Source: Saccharofermentans sp. (GTDB taxonomy: Bacteria; Bacillota; Clostridia; Saccharofermentanales; Saccharofermentanaceae). Taken from it: a stretch of 64,000 nucleotides of DNA. The position numbers and the translations under genes were made by a program. Below are positions 7,996 to 15,844 of the stretch, one piece after another (positions within the stretch are counted from its first letter, which is position 1; each line of letters opens with the position of its first letter). The stretch spans positions 1 through 64,000 of the forward strand of contig JAIKZM010000196.1 of assembly GCA_024682215.1 (NCBI GenBank), given 5' to 3'. The notes under the pieces are model-generated. The model did no database searches. It was given only the letters and a program-made list of their open reading frames with translations, and was not told the origin of the DNA.

Positions 7996-9609
7996 TCAGT
8001 CTTTGTTTTCATCTTCAGGTTCGGTCTTTACTGCGTCAGCGATCGCGCCTGCGACAACTCCGTCTGCAACCTTGCCTTCGCCATCGAGGCCGGAAACATT
8101 GATGTTTCTTGTGACCTTTGCGTCATAGCCGCTGGCCTTGACGATGTCGGCGAGATCAACGCCTGTAGCAGCCTTAACTGTCTCAAACGTCTGAGCCATA
8201 ACGGTAGGTACGTTTGCGGAGATTCCGGAAACACCGCCGTTGCTGTCGTTGCCGCCGGCGAAGACTGTGACCTTGTCGATGGAAGCGAGCGGCTCTGCAA
8301 CTGCCTTGGCAACATCAGGGAGGACCTTAACGATCATCTCGAGGATAGCAGCCTGGCCGTATTTCTTCATTGCCTCAGCTTTCTTCTCCATTGCTTCAGC
8401 CTCAGCGAGACCCTTTGCCTGGATACCAGCAGCTTCTGCATCATACTTAGCCTTGATACCTGCAGCTTCCTGCTCGGCAGCATAGCGCTGTGCCTCAGCC
8501 TGAGCCTTCTTAGCTTCTGCGTCCTGAATTGCCTTGTACTTCTCAGTCTCGGCGATTACACGCTCAGCTTCGGACTTCTTCTGCTGGTTGTAGAGTGCAG
8601 CTTCTGCCTGCTTCTGCTTCTCGATGAGTTCAGCCTCGGCGAGTTTCTGCTTCTGGTACTTGTCTGCATCAGCCTTACGGTTGATCTCAGCTTCGAGTTC
8701 CTGCTGCCTTACGTCGACCATCTTCTGACGGAGAATAGCTTCCTGCTGCGTCTTTGCGATCTCAGCATCGGTAGCCTTGACTCCGATGACCTTCTGCTGT
8801 TCCTGCTTCTGGATCTCATAAGCAGCGTCAGCTTCAGCCTTCTTGGTGTCAGCCTGAACCTTGAGGTTAGCCTGCTTGATGGCGAGGTCATTGTTACGCT
8901 CTGCGATGATGATGTCAGACTGTACGGAAGCCTCGTTAGCTTTCTGCTTAGCTTCAGCGACTGCGATTGCGACGTCTCTGTCAGCCTGAGCCTTTGCGAT
9001 GGAAGCGTCCTTCTGGATCTGGGACATGTTGTCCTGACCCAAAGCGATGATCAAGCCGTTCTCATCATCGATCCTCTGAATGTTGCAGGAGATGATCTCG
9101 ATACCGAGAGCGTTCATGTCGGTCTGAGCCTTATTCTGCATCTCGTCACCGAACTTCTTACGGTCGGTATTGAGTTCTCTCAAACCAACGGTACCGATGA
9201 TCTCACGCATGTTACCCTGAAGGGAATCGGTGAGTGCTGCACAGATCCTTTCCTCGTTCATATTGAGGAAGTTCTTCATTGCAAGCTCGATGCCTTCCGG
9301 ATCGGTCTTTACACGTACTTTTGCAACTGCGTCGATGTCGACACCGATGAAGTCGTTCGTAGGTACGAAACCGTTTGTCTTGATATCGATGCTGATCTGC
9401 TTGAGAAGCAGGATATCCTTTCTTTCAATGAACGGAATCCTGACACCTGCGCGGCCGATGAGGATCTTCTTTTTCTTTCTGGGTCCTGAAATGATGAAAG
9501 CCACATCCGGCGGTGCCTTAACATAACCGGAAAGTACGATGACGATCACGAAGATCAGGATTGCAATTCCTATTCCAATCGGAAGTGCATACTGTGATAA
9601 ATCTGGCAT
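7996..9609 (-). CDS. floT: Flotillin-like protein
   Basis: A 537-residue membrane-associated scaffold of the flotillin/YuaG family. One N-terminal hydrophobic segment (about residues 11-29) is followed by a SPFH/band-7 domain (about 45-200; NGFVPTNDFIGVDIDAVAKV, GLRELNTDRKKFG), then a long Ala/Glu/Lys/Gln coiled coil with the EA-repeat signature of flotillins (about 200-430). The C-terminal part contains the typical AAILEMIVKVLPDVAKAVAEPL segment. Flotillins organise membrane microdomains and influence signalling and envelope enzymes. The usual partner, an NfeD-like YuaF gene, is not next to it. AAAGGATGG precedes the start on the minus strand. Confidence 0.92.
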   Translation of the reverse strand: MPDLSQYALPIGIGIAILIFVIVIVLSGYVKAPPDVAFIISGPRKKKKILIGRAGVRIPFIERKDILLLKQISIDIKTNGFVPTNDFIGVDIDAVAKVRVKTDPEGIELAMKNFLNMNEERICAALTDSLQGNMREIIGTVGLRELNTDRKKFGDEMQNKAQTDMNALGIEIISCNIQRIDDENGLIIALGQDNMSQIQKDASIAKAQADRDVAIAVAEAKQKANEASVQSDIIIAERNNDLAIKQANLKVQADTKKAEADAAYEIQKQEQQKVIGVKATDAEIAKTQQEAILRQKMVDVRQQELEAEINRKADADKYQKQKLAEAELIEKQKQAEAALYNQQKKSEAERVIAETEKYKAIQDAEAKKAQAEAQRYAAEQEAAGIKAKYDAEAAGIQAKGLAEAEAMEKKAEAMKKYGQAAILEMIVKVLPDVAKAVAEPLASIDKVTVFAGGNDSNGGVSGISANVPTVMAQTFETVKAATGVDLADIVKASGYDAKVTRNINVSGLDGEGKVADGVVAGAIADAVKTEPEDENKD

Positions 9610-9732
9610 AATCTTAATCCATCCTTTCTTTTGTGTTGCTTAAATCTTAAAGATATTTGCGGTTAAAATCAATATAAATCGGAGCATATAACTTACCAAA
9701 CCGGATATGATATTTCTCATTTCCGATTTGGT

Positions 9733-9758
9733 TCAAACGCACAAATAGTTACGTTTGA
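9733..9758. repeat. Inverted repeat in the flotillin/arsR intergenic region
   Basis: Seven-base arms TCAAACG (9733-9739) and CGTTTGA (9752-9758) are separated by 12 bases. It lies between the divergent flotillin and arsR genes, upstream of the arsR promoter. It could bind a regulator or be coincidence. Confidence 0.35.
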
Positions 9759-9776
9759 GGGTGATTAATTAATAGG

Positions 9777-9805
9777 TTGACAATAATAATGTGATAGTAT
9801 AAAAT
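9777..9805 (+). promoter_or_regulatory. Sigma-A type promoter of the metal-resistance operon
   Basis: TTGACA (9777-9782), a 17-base spacer, then TAAAAT (9800-9805). The -35 box is perfect and the spacing ideal. Confidence 0.75.
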
Positions 9806-9808
9806 TCA

Positions 9809-9836
9809 AACAGTTGAACATATGAATAACTGTTCA
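9809..9836. promoter_or_regulatory. Candidate SmtB/ArsR operator
   Basis: Two overlapping dyads: AACAGTT (9809-9815) with AACTGTT (9828-9834), and TGAACA (9815-9820) with TGTTCA (9831-9836). The TGAAcA...TGTTCA core resembles operators of the ArsR/SmtB family. It lies just downstream of the -10 box, where a bound repressor would block transcription. Confidence 0.65.
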
Positions 9837-9855
9837 TGTGATAAAGGAGGTCAGT

Positions 9856-10185
9856 ATGCCGCGTGCAAGTAAAGCAGAAACTGAAAACACCAGACGTGAG
9901 ATGCCGCCTGAAGAACTGCTTCAGGATCTTGGTGACCTTTTCAAGGTTTTCGGTGATACCACAAGGATCAGGATCATGTATGCACTTTATGAAGGTGAGA
10001 TGAGTGTGAGCGCTATATCCGAACTGCTCGGAATGACACAGCCAGCCATTTCGCATCAGCTCAAGACACTGAAGGCTGCAAACCTCGTTGCCGGCAGAAG
10101 ACAGGGAAAGACGATATTTTACTATCTTTCCGATGAGCATGTTAAATCGATAATCGCTGCCGGATATGAACATCTAACGGAATAA
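9856..10185 (+). CDS. ArsR/SmtB-family metal-sensing repressor
   Basis: A 109-residue winged-helix repressor. The recognition helix region reads SELLGMTQPAISHQLKTL. Near the C-terminus, D93, H95, H106 and E109 match the D-x-H-x10-H-x2-E alpha-5 site that binds zinc in SmtB. The ELCVCDL-type alpha-3 cysteine site of ArsR/CadC is absent (SVSAISELL instead), so Zn(II) or a similar ion is the likely inducer, not arsenite or lead. An in-frame GTG at 9838 lies before the AAAGGAGG ribosome site; the ATG at 9856, six bases after that site, is the start. It is first in an operon with an HMA protein and a P1B ATPase and probably represses them from the dyad upstream. Confidence 0.9.
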   Translation: MPRASKAETENTRREMPPEELLQDLGDLFKVFGDTTRIRIMYALYEGEMSVSAISELLGMTQPAISHQLKTLKAANLVAGRRQGKTIFYYLSDEHVKSIIAAGYEHLTE

Positions 10186-10202
10186 ATAAAAGGAGAATAT
10201 AT

Positions 10203-10421
10203 ATGAAAAAGACATTTGAACTTGAAGATCTTGACTGCGCTAATTGCGCCATGAAGATGCAGGAAGCTATCGAGAAGATCCCCGGAGTGACTTCTTGCTC
10301 CGTAAATTTCATGACACAGAAGATGATCCTTGAAGCTGACGATGCTGAATATGACAAGATACTCAAACAGGCAGTAAAGGCAATTGCAAAGGTAGAACCT
10401 GACTGCACAGTGGTCCTCTGA
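10203..10421 (+). CDS. Free-standing HMA (heavy-metal-associated) domain protein
   Basis: A 72-residue cytoplasmic metal-binding protein of ferredoxin-like fold. The loop DLDCANC puts C12 and C15 in the CxxC metal site, and VTSCSVNFMTQKMILEAD gives the second and third strands. HMA domains of this kind are usually fused to the N-terminus of Zn/Cd ATPases (as in ZntA/CadA) or free as CopZ. Here it lies one base before the ATPase gene, whose product lacks this domain, so it most likely acts as a separate metal donor or regulatory domain. It follows arsR by 17 bases with AAAGGAG as ribosome site. The context points to Zn/Cd more than Cu. Confidence 0.9.
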   Translation: MKKTFELEDLDCANCAMKMQEAIEKIPGVTSCSVNFMTQKMILEADDAEYDKILKQAVKAIAKVEPDCTVVL

Positions 10422-10422
10422 T

Positions 10423-12312
10423 ATGAAATACAAGCTCACCAAAAAACAGAGGAAGATGCTGATACGCATAATCATAGCGTCAGCACTCCTGGCTGTGTGT
10501 GCAGCGGTTACTCATTTTGCCGCACTTCCGTGGTGGGCTGAACTGATTTTATTTGTAATTCCTTATTTGATCGCAGGCTATGACGTGCTGCGCTCGGCTG
10601 CGGTAAACCTCATACATGGTCGCGTCTTTGACGAGAAGTTCCTGATGATGGTTGCTACACTCGGCGCATTCGGAACGGGAGAATATCCTGAAGCATCGTT
10701 CGTTATGCTTTTCTATCAGGTAGGAGAACTGTTCCAGAGCATTGCAGTCGGAAGATCTAGAAAATCGATCGCGAAACTCATGGATATCAGGCCTGATTAT
10801 GCGGTCGTATTAAGAGACGGAAATGAAGAAACGGTTTCTCCTGATGATGTATCCGTAGGTGAGACCATAGTTATTCGTCCCGGTGAAAAGATCCCTTTGG
10901 ACGGTGTGATAACAGAAGGATCAAGTTCGGTTAATACGGCTGCTCTAACAGGTGAATCTGCGCCCGTCGATCTGAGTATCAGTGATACTGTTATTTCAGG
11001 TACTTTGAACCTCACCGGAGTGATCAAAGTTAAGACTACATCCACTTTCGGACAGAGTACTGTTTCTAAGATCCTCGAACTTGTTGAAAATGCTTCCGAT
11101 AAGAAAGCCAAAGTTGAAAACTTCATAACGAAGTTCGCGAGATGGTATACGCCTGCCGTTGTTATCGCAGCTGTTCTTCTTGCAGTCGTACCGCCATGCT
11201 TTTCAGGTATCACGGACCTTGCGGTATGGAAGGATTGGTTTACCAGAGCTCTTGTCTTCCTTGTTGTTTCTTGTCCATGCGCTTTGGTTGTCTCCGTTCC
11301 GCTTTCATTTTTCAGCGGCATAGGTGCGGCATCCAAAAAAGGCATCCTCATCAAGGGTGCAGGTTATATGGAAGTCCTTTCCAAGACCGGAACGGTTGTT
11401 TTCGATAAGACCGGTACGCTTACCAAAGGTGTATTTGCCGTTGATGACATTCATCCGAACATCATCAGCAAACCTGAACTGCTCGATATCGCAGCGGCAT
11501 GTGAGAGCTTTTCAAGCCATCCTGTCGCACAGTCCATAGTAAGGGCACATGAAGGCCATATCGATAAGGACCGCATCTCAAATGTTGAAGAGATGGCAGG
11601 AAAGGGTGTTAAAGCAGTTGTGGACAACCACACGTATTATGTGGGTAACGGTCAGTTAATGGACCTTTGCGGGGCCAAGTGGCATGAATGTCATCTTACG
11701 GGAACGATAATACACATAGCGCGTGAAAATGATAACGGTACGGAATACCTTGGCCACATCGTTATCAATGACGAGATAAAGGAAGATTCTGCAGCCGCAA
11801 TAAAGGAGCTTAAATCGCTCGGCGTAAAGGAACTTGTAATGCTTACCGGCGACAAGGCTAAGGTTGCTCAAAGCGTTGCCGAAAAGATCGGTCTTACAGG
11901 TCATCACGCTGAACTTCTTCCTGCCGACAAGGTCGCCAAGGTCGAAGAGCTGCTTCAGAAAAGCGGTGAAAAGCTTGCGTTTGTCGGCGACGGCATAAAT
12001 GACGCTCCGGTGCTTATGCGTGCGGACATAGGTATTGCAATGGGCGCAATGGGTTCTGATGCCGCTATCGAATCGGCAGACGTTGTTCTCATGGATGATA
12101 AACCGTCGAAGATCGCGACTGCCGTAAGGATATCAAGAAAGACCATGCGCATTGTTTGGGAGAATATCATTTTCGCGCTCGGCGTAAAGATCGTGATACT
12201 CATACTCAGTGCACTCGGAATAGCAAACATGTGGCTTGCGGTCTTCGGAGACGTAGGTGTGCTTATACTTGCGATACTCAATGCAGTAAGGTGTATGAGA
12301 GTTAAAGATTAA
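10423..12312 (+). CDS. P1B-type Zn/Cd/Pb-exporting ATPase without N-terminal metal domain
   Basis: A 629-residue membrane pump that uses ATP to export soft divalent metals. Visible motifs in order: TGES actuator loop (ALTGESAPVD), membrane CPC site (C284-P285-C286 in SCPCALVVSVPLSF), phosphorylated Asp (D328 in DKTGTLT), the HP nucleotide-site motif (SSHPVAQSIV), the GDGINDAPVL hinge, and FGDVG in the last helix pair, where Zn/Cd pumps carry a conserved Asp. This is the P1B-2 signature, as in ZntA and CadA. The protein begins directly before the first membrane helices; the HMA domain expected at its N-terminus is the separate upstream gene. One base separates the two, so they are translationally coupled. 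No terminator is evident before addB. Confidence 0.92.
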   Translation: MKYKLTKKQRKMLIRIIIASALLAVCAAVTHFAALPWWAELILFVIPYLIAGYDVLRSAAVNLIHGRVFDEKFLMMVATLGAFGTGEYPEASFVMLFYQVGELFQSIAVGRSRKSIAKLMDIRPDYAVVLRDGNEETVSPDDVSVGETIVIRPGEKIPLDGVITEGSSSVNTAALTGESAPVDLSISDTVISGTLNLTGVIKVKTTSTFGQSTVSKILELVENASDKKAKVENFITKFARWYTPAVVIAAVLLAVVPPCFSGITDLAVWKDWFTRALVFLVVSCPCALVVSVPLSFFSGIGAASKKGILIKGAGYMEVLSKTGTVVFDKTGTLTKGVFAVDDIHPNIISKPELLDIAAACESFSSHPVAQSIVRAHEGHIDKDRISNVEEMAGKGVKAVVDNHTYYVGNGQLMDLCGAKWHECHLTGTIIHIARENDNGTEYLGHIVINDEIKEDSAAAIKELKSLGVKELVMLTGDKAKVAQSVAEKIGLTGHHAELLPADKVAKVEELLQKSGEKLAFVGDGINDAPVLMRADIGIAMGAMGSDAAIESADVVLMDDKPSKIATAVRISRKTMRIVWENIIFALGVKIVILILSALGIANMWLAVFGDVGVLILAILNAVRCMRVKD

Positions 12313-12412
12313 TACTGTGTCAGAGGCGGTGTATCTGTCCTGATAATCGTACCCTTAATTTGACCCCGGTGAGTTAGAATATACTCAAAGATTTCTATCG
12401 GGGTGTCAGCTG

Positions 12413-15400
12413 ATGATTAATATCTACAGATACGGCGGGATCGATTGCATTACTCCCGCAGTTATCAGGAAAGAATTGAGCAGGGAAGATCCGCGCGAGG
12501 TCATCTTTATCGTGCCTGAATTTGCCAAGGCACAGGTAGAACGTGAGATATTGTTTGAACTCGGGGGCGCCTGCAGACAGCGCGGAGCTTCGATCCGTTC
12601 TGAAGACCGCGAGATACCGGTCGATTCGTCATTTGTCGGCGGAGATGTATTGAGCTTCATCACTCTTTCCACAGCCATTCTTGATTCGGCCGGATATGAG
12701 TATGGCGGAGCGGGAAGCGATGTTGCATTAAGGTGTGCGATCTATTCGGTCCTTGCCAATTACAACAAAGACTTCAAGACGTTCGGAAAGCTCACCAGCA
12801 GATTCGAGTATATAAATATGCTCATCGATCTTTTGGGTGACTTTACAAGATACGGTATAGGCGTATCACAGCTTGAAGAAGCCATAGCTAATTCATCCGC
12901 ATTTTCCGCAGAGTACAGATGCAAACTTGAAGACATTAAACTGATGATGGAATCGATCGGTAAGATCAATGACCAGTATGGAATGTCTTTCCTTAAGAAC
13001 CGTATTGAAGCTGCGAGCCAGCTGCTTATGCAGGTTACATCAGACAAGCTTAAGAGCAGGAGGTTTTCCGGACTGAGAAAACTCTTAGCTTCGCGCTTTG
13101 TTTTTATCGGATTTGGATCAGGCAGAAATCTTACCCCGCAGGAATATCTTCTCGTAAATCTTCTTTCTGAAAAAGGGGCGGATATTTCTTTCTATGTCCT
13201 TTCAACTGATAAGGCACCTTTTTCCGGAAAGAATATTTATAAGGTCGGCAATGTGTTCACTGACCGGATGAAGGCACGCGGTGCTTCTGTTCATGAATTC
13301 GAAAGAGATGACGTGGGAGATGCGAAGTTTGCGGAATTCATCGGGCCGTTTGCATTAGATGCCCCTTACGAAGGTGAGACCACGGACAGGGTCAGGCTCG
13401 CAGCTGTTGCGGGTGCAGACAACCAGCTCGGATATGTTTTCTCCGAGGTGATAAGACTTACCCGTGATGAAGGTTACAGATACCGCGATATAAGGATCGT
13501 CTGCTGTGATGACGATCTTTCCGGAAGGATGAGGAGCAATGCGGAGCTTTTCGGACTAGATCTCTTTATCGACAGACGCATCGAACTATGGAGCACGCTT
13601 GTCCCCGTATTTGCCGTAACCGTACTGGAGCTCCCTGTACATAATTACAGGATCAGTGATGTTTTGAGAGCAATGAGATGCGGTCTGGTCAAAGTGCCGC
13701 CTGTCATCGTTGATATGTTTGATAACTACTGCAGGCGGATGAATATCACTGACGGCACAAGGCTTTTCAAGAGTTCCGTATATCTTAAAGCACGTAAAGA
13801 TGAGGACGGCAATCCTGCTAAGAAAGACAGGATTACTTTGCCGGATGCATATGAAGACATCAAGGCTGGTCAGATGATCGAGGAAGGTGAGTTTTACTGG
13901 AAATACATAGTTCAGTCAAAACTTATTCCTCTTAAAAGATCTGCCGATACGATCGCTGACGAGAAGCTTTTGAGCCGTAAGGCCATGCTTCTCAGAGAGC
14001 TTCTGATCGAGCACCGTGATGATGTCGTACTGTTGTCGGATGAACAGCAGAATGCCAAGGAAAGTGAAGCTGCTGCGGCACTCGTCCGCGGATTCGATGA
14101 GGTTATGAACCTGCTTACGCTGTTTACACATGAGATGAACGATGTGCCGATCACTCAGAGAGCATTCATTTCCCTTATCAGGACCGATATGAAAAACAGG
14201 ATCGAAGGCACTATCCCTCTTAAGGTCGATTCCATTGAGATAACGACACCGGACAGGGCTTTTGTCACGCCCTGCAAGGTGATGTTCATCCTTGGAGCAT
14301 CGCGCGAGAATTTCCCGCACAAAAAGGGTTCTGAAGGTCTCCTTAGTACAGGCGAATTAAGGAACCTTTCACAGTCGGTCACAGATTGTGAGCTTCCTGA
14401 TAAGAATGAGACGAGGACAAAGGAAGAATTCGTCACGTGCTGTCTTACACTGGGCACCGTGACTGACAGACTTTACATGATCCATAATTCCGATAAGAAC
14501 TTCACGAGCAGCGTGTACGATTATCTCAATACTGTTGCCGATCCCGGAAGATTTGTAAACGGATATCAGGCTCCCGTTACGGGTGTCTTCAGGAAACGGA
14601 ATCATATATTTGCCGATTCCTGCATTGACAGTGGGATCATGGAGGATATCCTTGTTCTTCCTGAGTCAGGGGAGAAGGGAATGCATCTGAGTGTAAGTGC
14701 TCTTGAGGAGTTCAATGCGTGCCATCTGAAGTACATGCTTAACCGTGTGCTCGGTATCAGGGACCGTGAAGACAATACGGATATAGATTCGAGATCTTAC
14801 GGAACGCTTATCCACAAGATGTATGAGATCGGACTTTCCGAAATCGGACGTGATGATTTCGGTTCTAAAGCAGGAGAATTGCTTGAAAATGAGGAACTTT
14901 ACAACAGTAAAGTCAACGATGTCTTTGAGCATGCCGTGCTGGCCGAGAGCATTCCCGGTACGGTCGATGATGACGGTGAGACAGAGAAGATCAATCACGG
15001 CTTTGATGCTGATACGGGTGTGAAGCTTCGCAGGATGTTCAAGCTTACTTTCAGGGGAATACTGAACGATATTTTGAATACTGGATTCTTACCTGCCGGA
15101 TATGAAGCACGGATAGGTGTGGTATCAAAGGATTTTAGCGGAAGAGAGATAAGTCTTTCGCTTGAGGATGAAGAACTTGAGAAAGAGACAGGTCTCAAGC
15201 TCAGATTTAACGGATTTATCGACCGTTTCGACATGAGGGAGCCCGGGCAGGGTGAAGAAGGCCTCAGAGTAATCGATTACAAGAGCGGTGATAAAAAGAT
15301 AAAGACAGCCGAACTCTTTAACGGTATACAGATCCAGCTTCCGCTTTATACCAGAGCGTTATGCGCAGGATATGGAATCGATCCTGCAGGATGTGATTAC

Positions 15401-15844
15401 GGTTATTTCAACGTTGGTTTGAAAGCTGCTTCAGGAAAGAAACCTCTGGCTTTTGAACCGAAAACCGCCAAGGCAGGTTCTGACTATAAGGATGAAGACA
15501 TAAAGCTTGCCCTTGAATATTCGAATTATATCGTAAAGAACTCCGTAAATGAGATCAAAGCGGGCAAAGCAGATGCGCTGGTATGTCCCGGATATCATTA
15601 TTGCGGCTTCTGTCCGTACGGAGGCGCTTGCGGCAATGTTCCGTCCAGACCCGCTGACCGTTTGGAGAATAAAAAGCCCGGTGATGTTTACTCCGGTTAT
15701 CTTGAGAAAGCGGCGGAAAAGACTGGCGGCAACAGTCACGATTCTGACGGAAAGCCTAACAGAAAGAGTATGGAAGAAGCATATAAGATGATGATGCGTG
15801 AAAAACTCGGAATAAAAAAAGACAGCGACGGAGGTGAAGCATAA
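12413..15844 (+). CDS. addB: ATP-dependent helicase/nuclease AddAB, subunit B (RexB-like)
   Basis: A 1143-residue subunit of the AddAB (RexAB) complex that resects double-strand breaks for RecA loading. The C-terminal nuclease core has LRVIDYKSGDKK with D955 and K957. The iron-sulfur staple that closes this domain is complete: C770 in EEFNACHLKYM, and C1064, C1067 and C1073 in YCGFCPYGGAC. The N-terminus (MINIYRYGGID, then VIFIVPEFAKAQVEREIL) aligns with the start of AddB/RexB but lacks a GxxGxGKT Walker A box, as in streptococcal RexB, so this subunit probably does not hydrolyse ATP. GGGGTG acts as ribosome site. The stop overlaps the addA start by one base, indicating coupled translation. 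Confidence 0.92.
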   Translation: MINIYRYGGIDCITPAVIRKELSREDPREVIFIVPEFAKAQVEREILFELGGACRQRGASIRSEDREIPVDSSFVGGDVLSFITLSTAILDSAGYEYGGAGSDVALRCAIYSVLANYNKDFKTFGKLTSRFEYINMLIDLLGDFTRYGIGVSQLEEAIANSSAFSAEYRCKLEDIKLMMESIGKINDQYGMSFLKNRIEAASQLLMQVTSDKLKSRRFSGLRKLLASRFVFIGFGSGRNLTPQEYLLVNLLSEKGADISFYVLSTDKAPFSGKNIYKVGNVFTDRMKARGASVHEFERDDVGDAKFAEFIGPFALDAPYEGETTDRVRLAAVAGADNQLGYVFSEVIRLTRDEGYRYRDIRIVCCDDDLSGRMRSNAELFGLDLFIDRRIELWSTLVPVFAVTVLELPVHNYRISDVLRAMRCGLVKVPPVIVDMFDNYCRRMNITDGTRLFKSSVYLKARKDEDGNPAKKDRITLPDAYEDIKAGQMIEEGEFYWKYIVQSKLIPLKRSADTIADEKLLSRKAMLLRELLIEHRDDVVLLSDEQQNAKESEAAAALVRGFDEVMNLLTLFTHEMNDVPITQRAFISLIRTDMKNRIEGTIPLKVDSIEITTPDRAFVTPCKVMFILGASRENFPHKKGSEGLLSTGELRNLSQSVTDCELPDKNETRTKEEFVTCCLTLGTVTDRLYMIHNSDKNFTSSVYDYLNTVADPGRFVNGYQAPVTGVFRKRNHIFADSCIDSGIMEDILVLPESGEKGMHLSVSALEEFNACHLKYMLNRVLGIRDREDNTDIDSRSYGTLIHKMYEIGLSEIGRDDFGSKAGELLENEELYNSKVNDVFEHAVLAESIPGTVDDDGETEKINHGFDADTGVKLRRMFKLTFRGILNDILNTGFLPAGYEARIGVVSKDFSGREISLSLEDEELEKETGLKLRFNGFIDRFDMREPGQGEEGLRVIDYKSGDKKIKTAELFNGIQIQLPLYTRALCAGYGIDPAGCDYGYFNVGLKAASGKKPLAFEPKTAKAGSDYKDEDIKLALEYSNYIVKNSVNEIKAGKADALVCPGYHYCGFCPYGGACGNVPSRPADRLENKKPGDVYSGYLEKAAEKTGGNSHDSDGKPNRKSMEEAYKMMMREKLGIKKDSDGGEA

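Noticed and set aside
12359-12385. A promoter TTGACC...TATACT ahead of addB
   Set aside because: The spacer is only 14 bases, so the pairing is doubtful. A promoter probably lies in this 100-base gap, but I cannot fix it.
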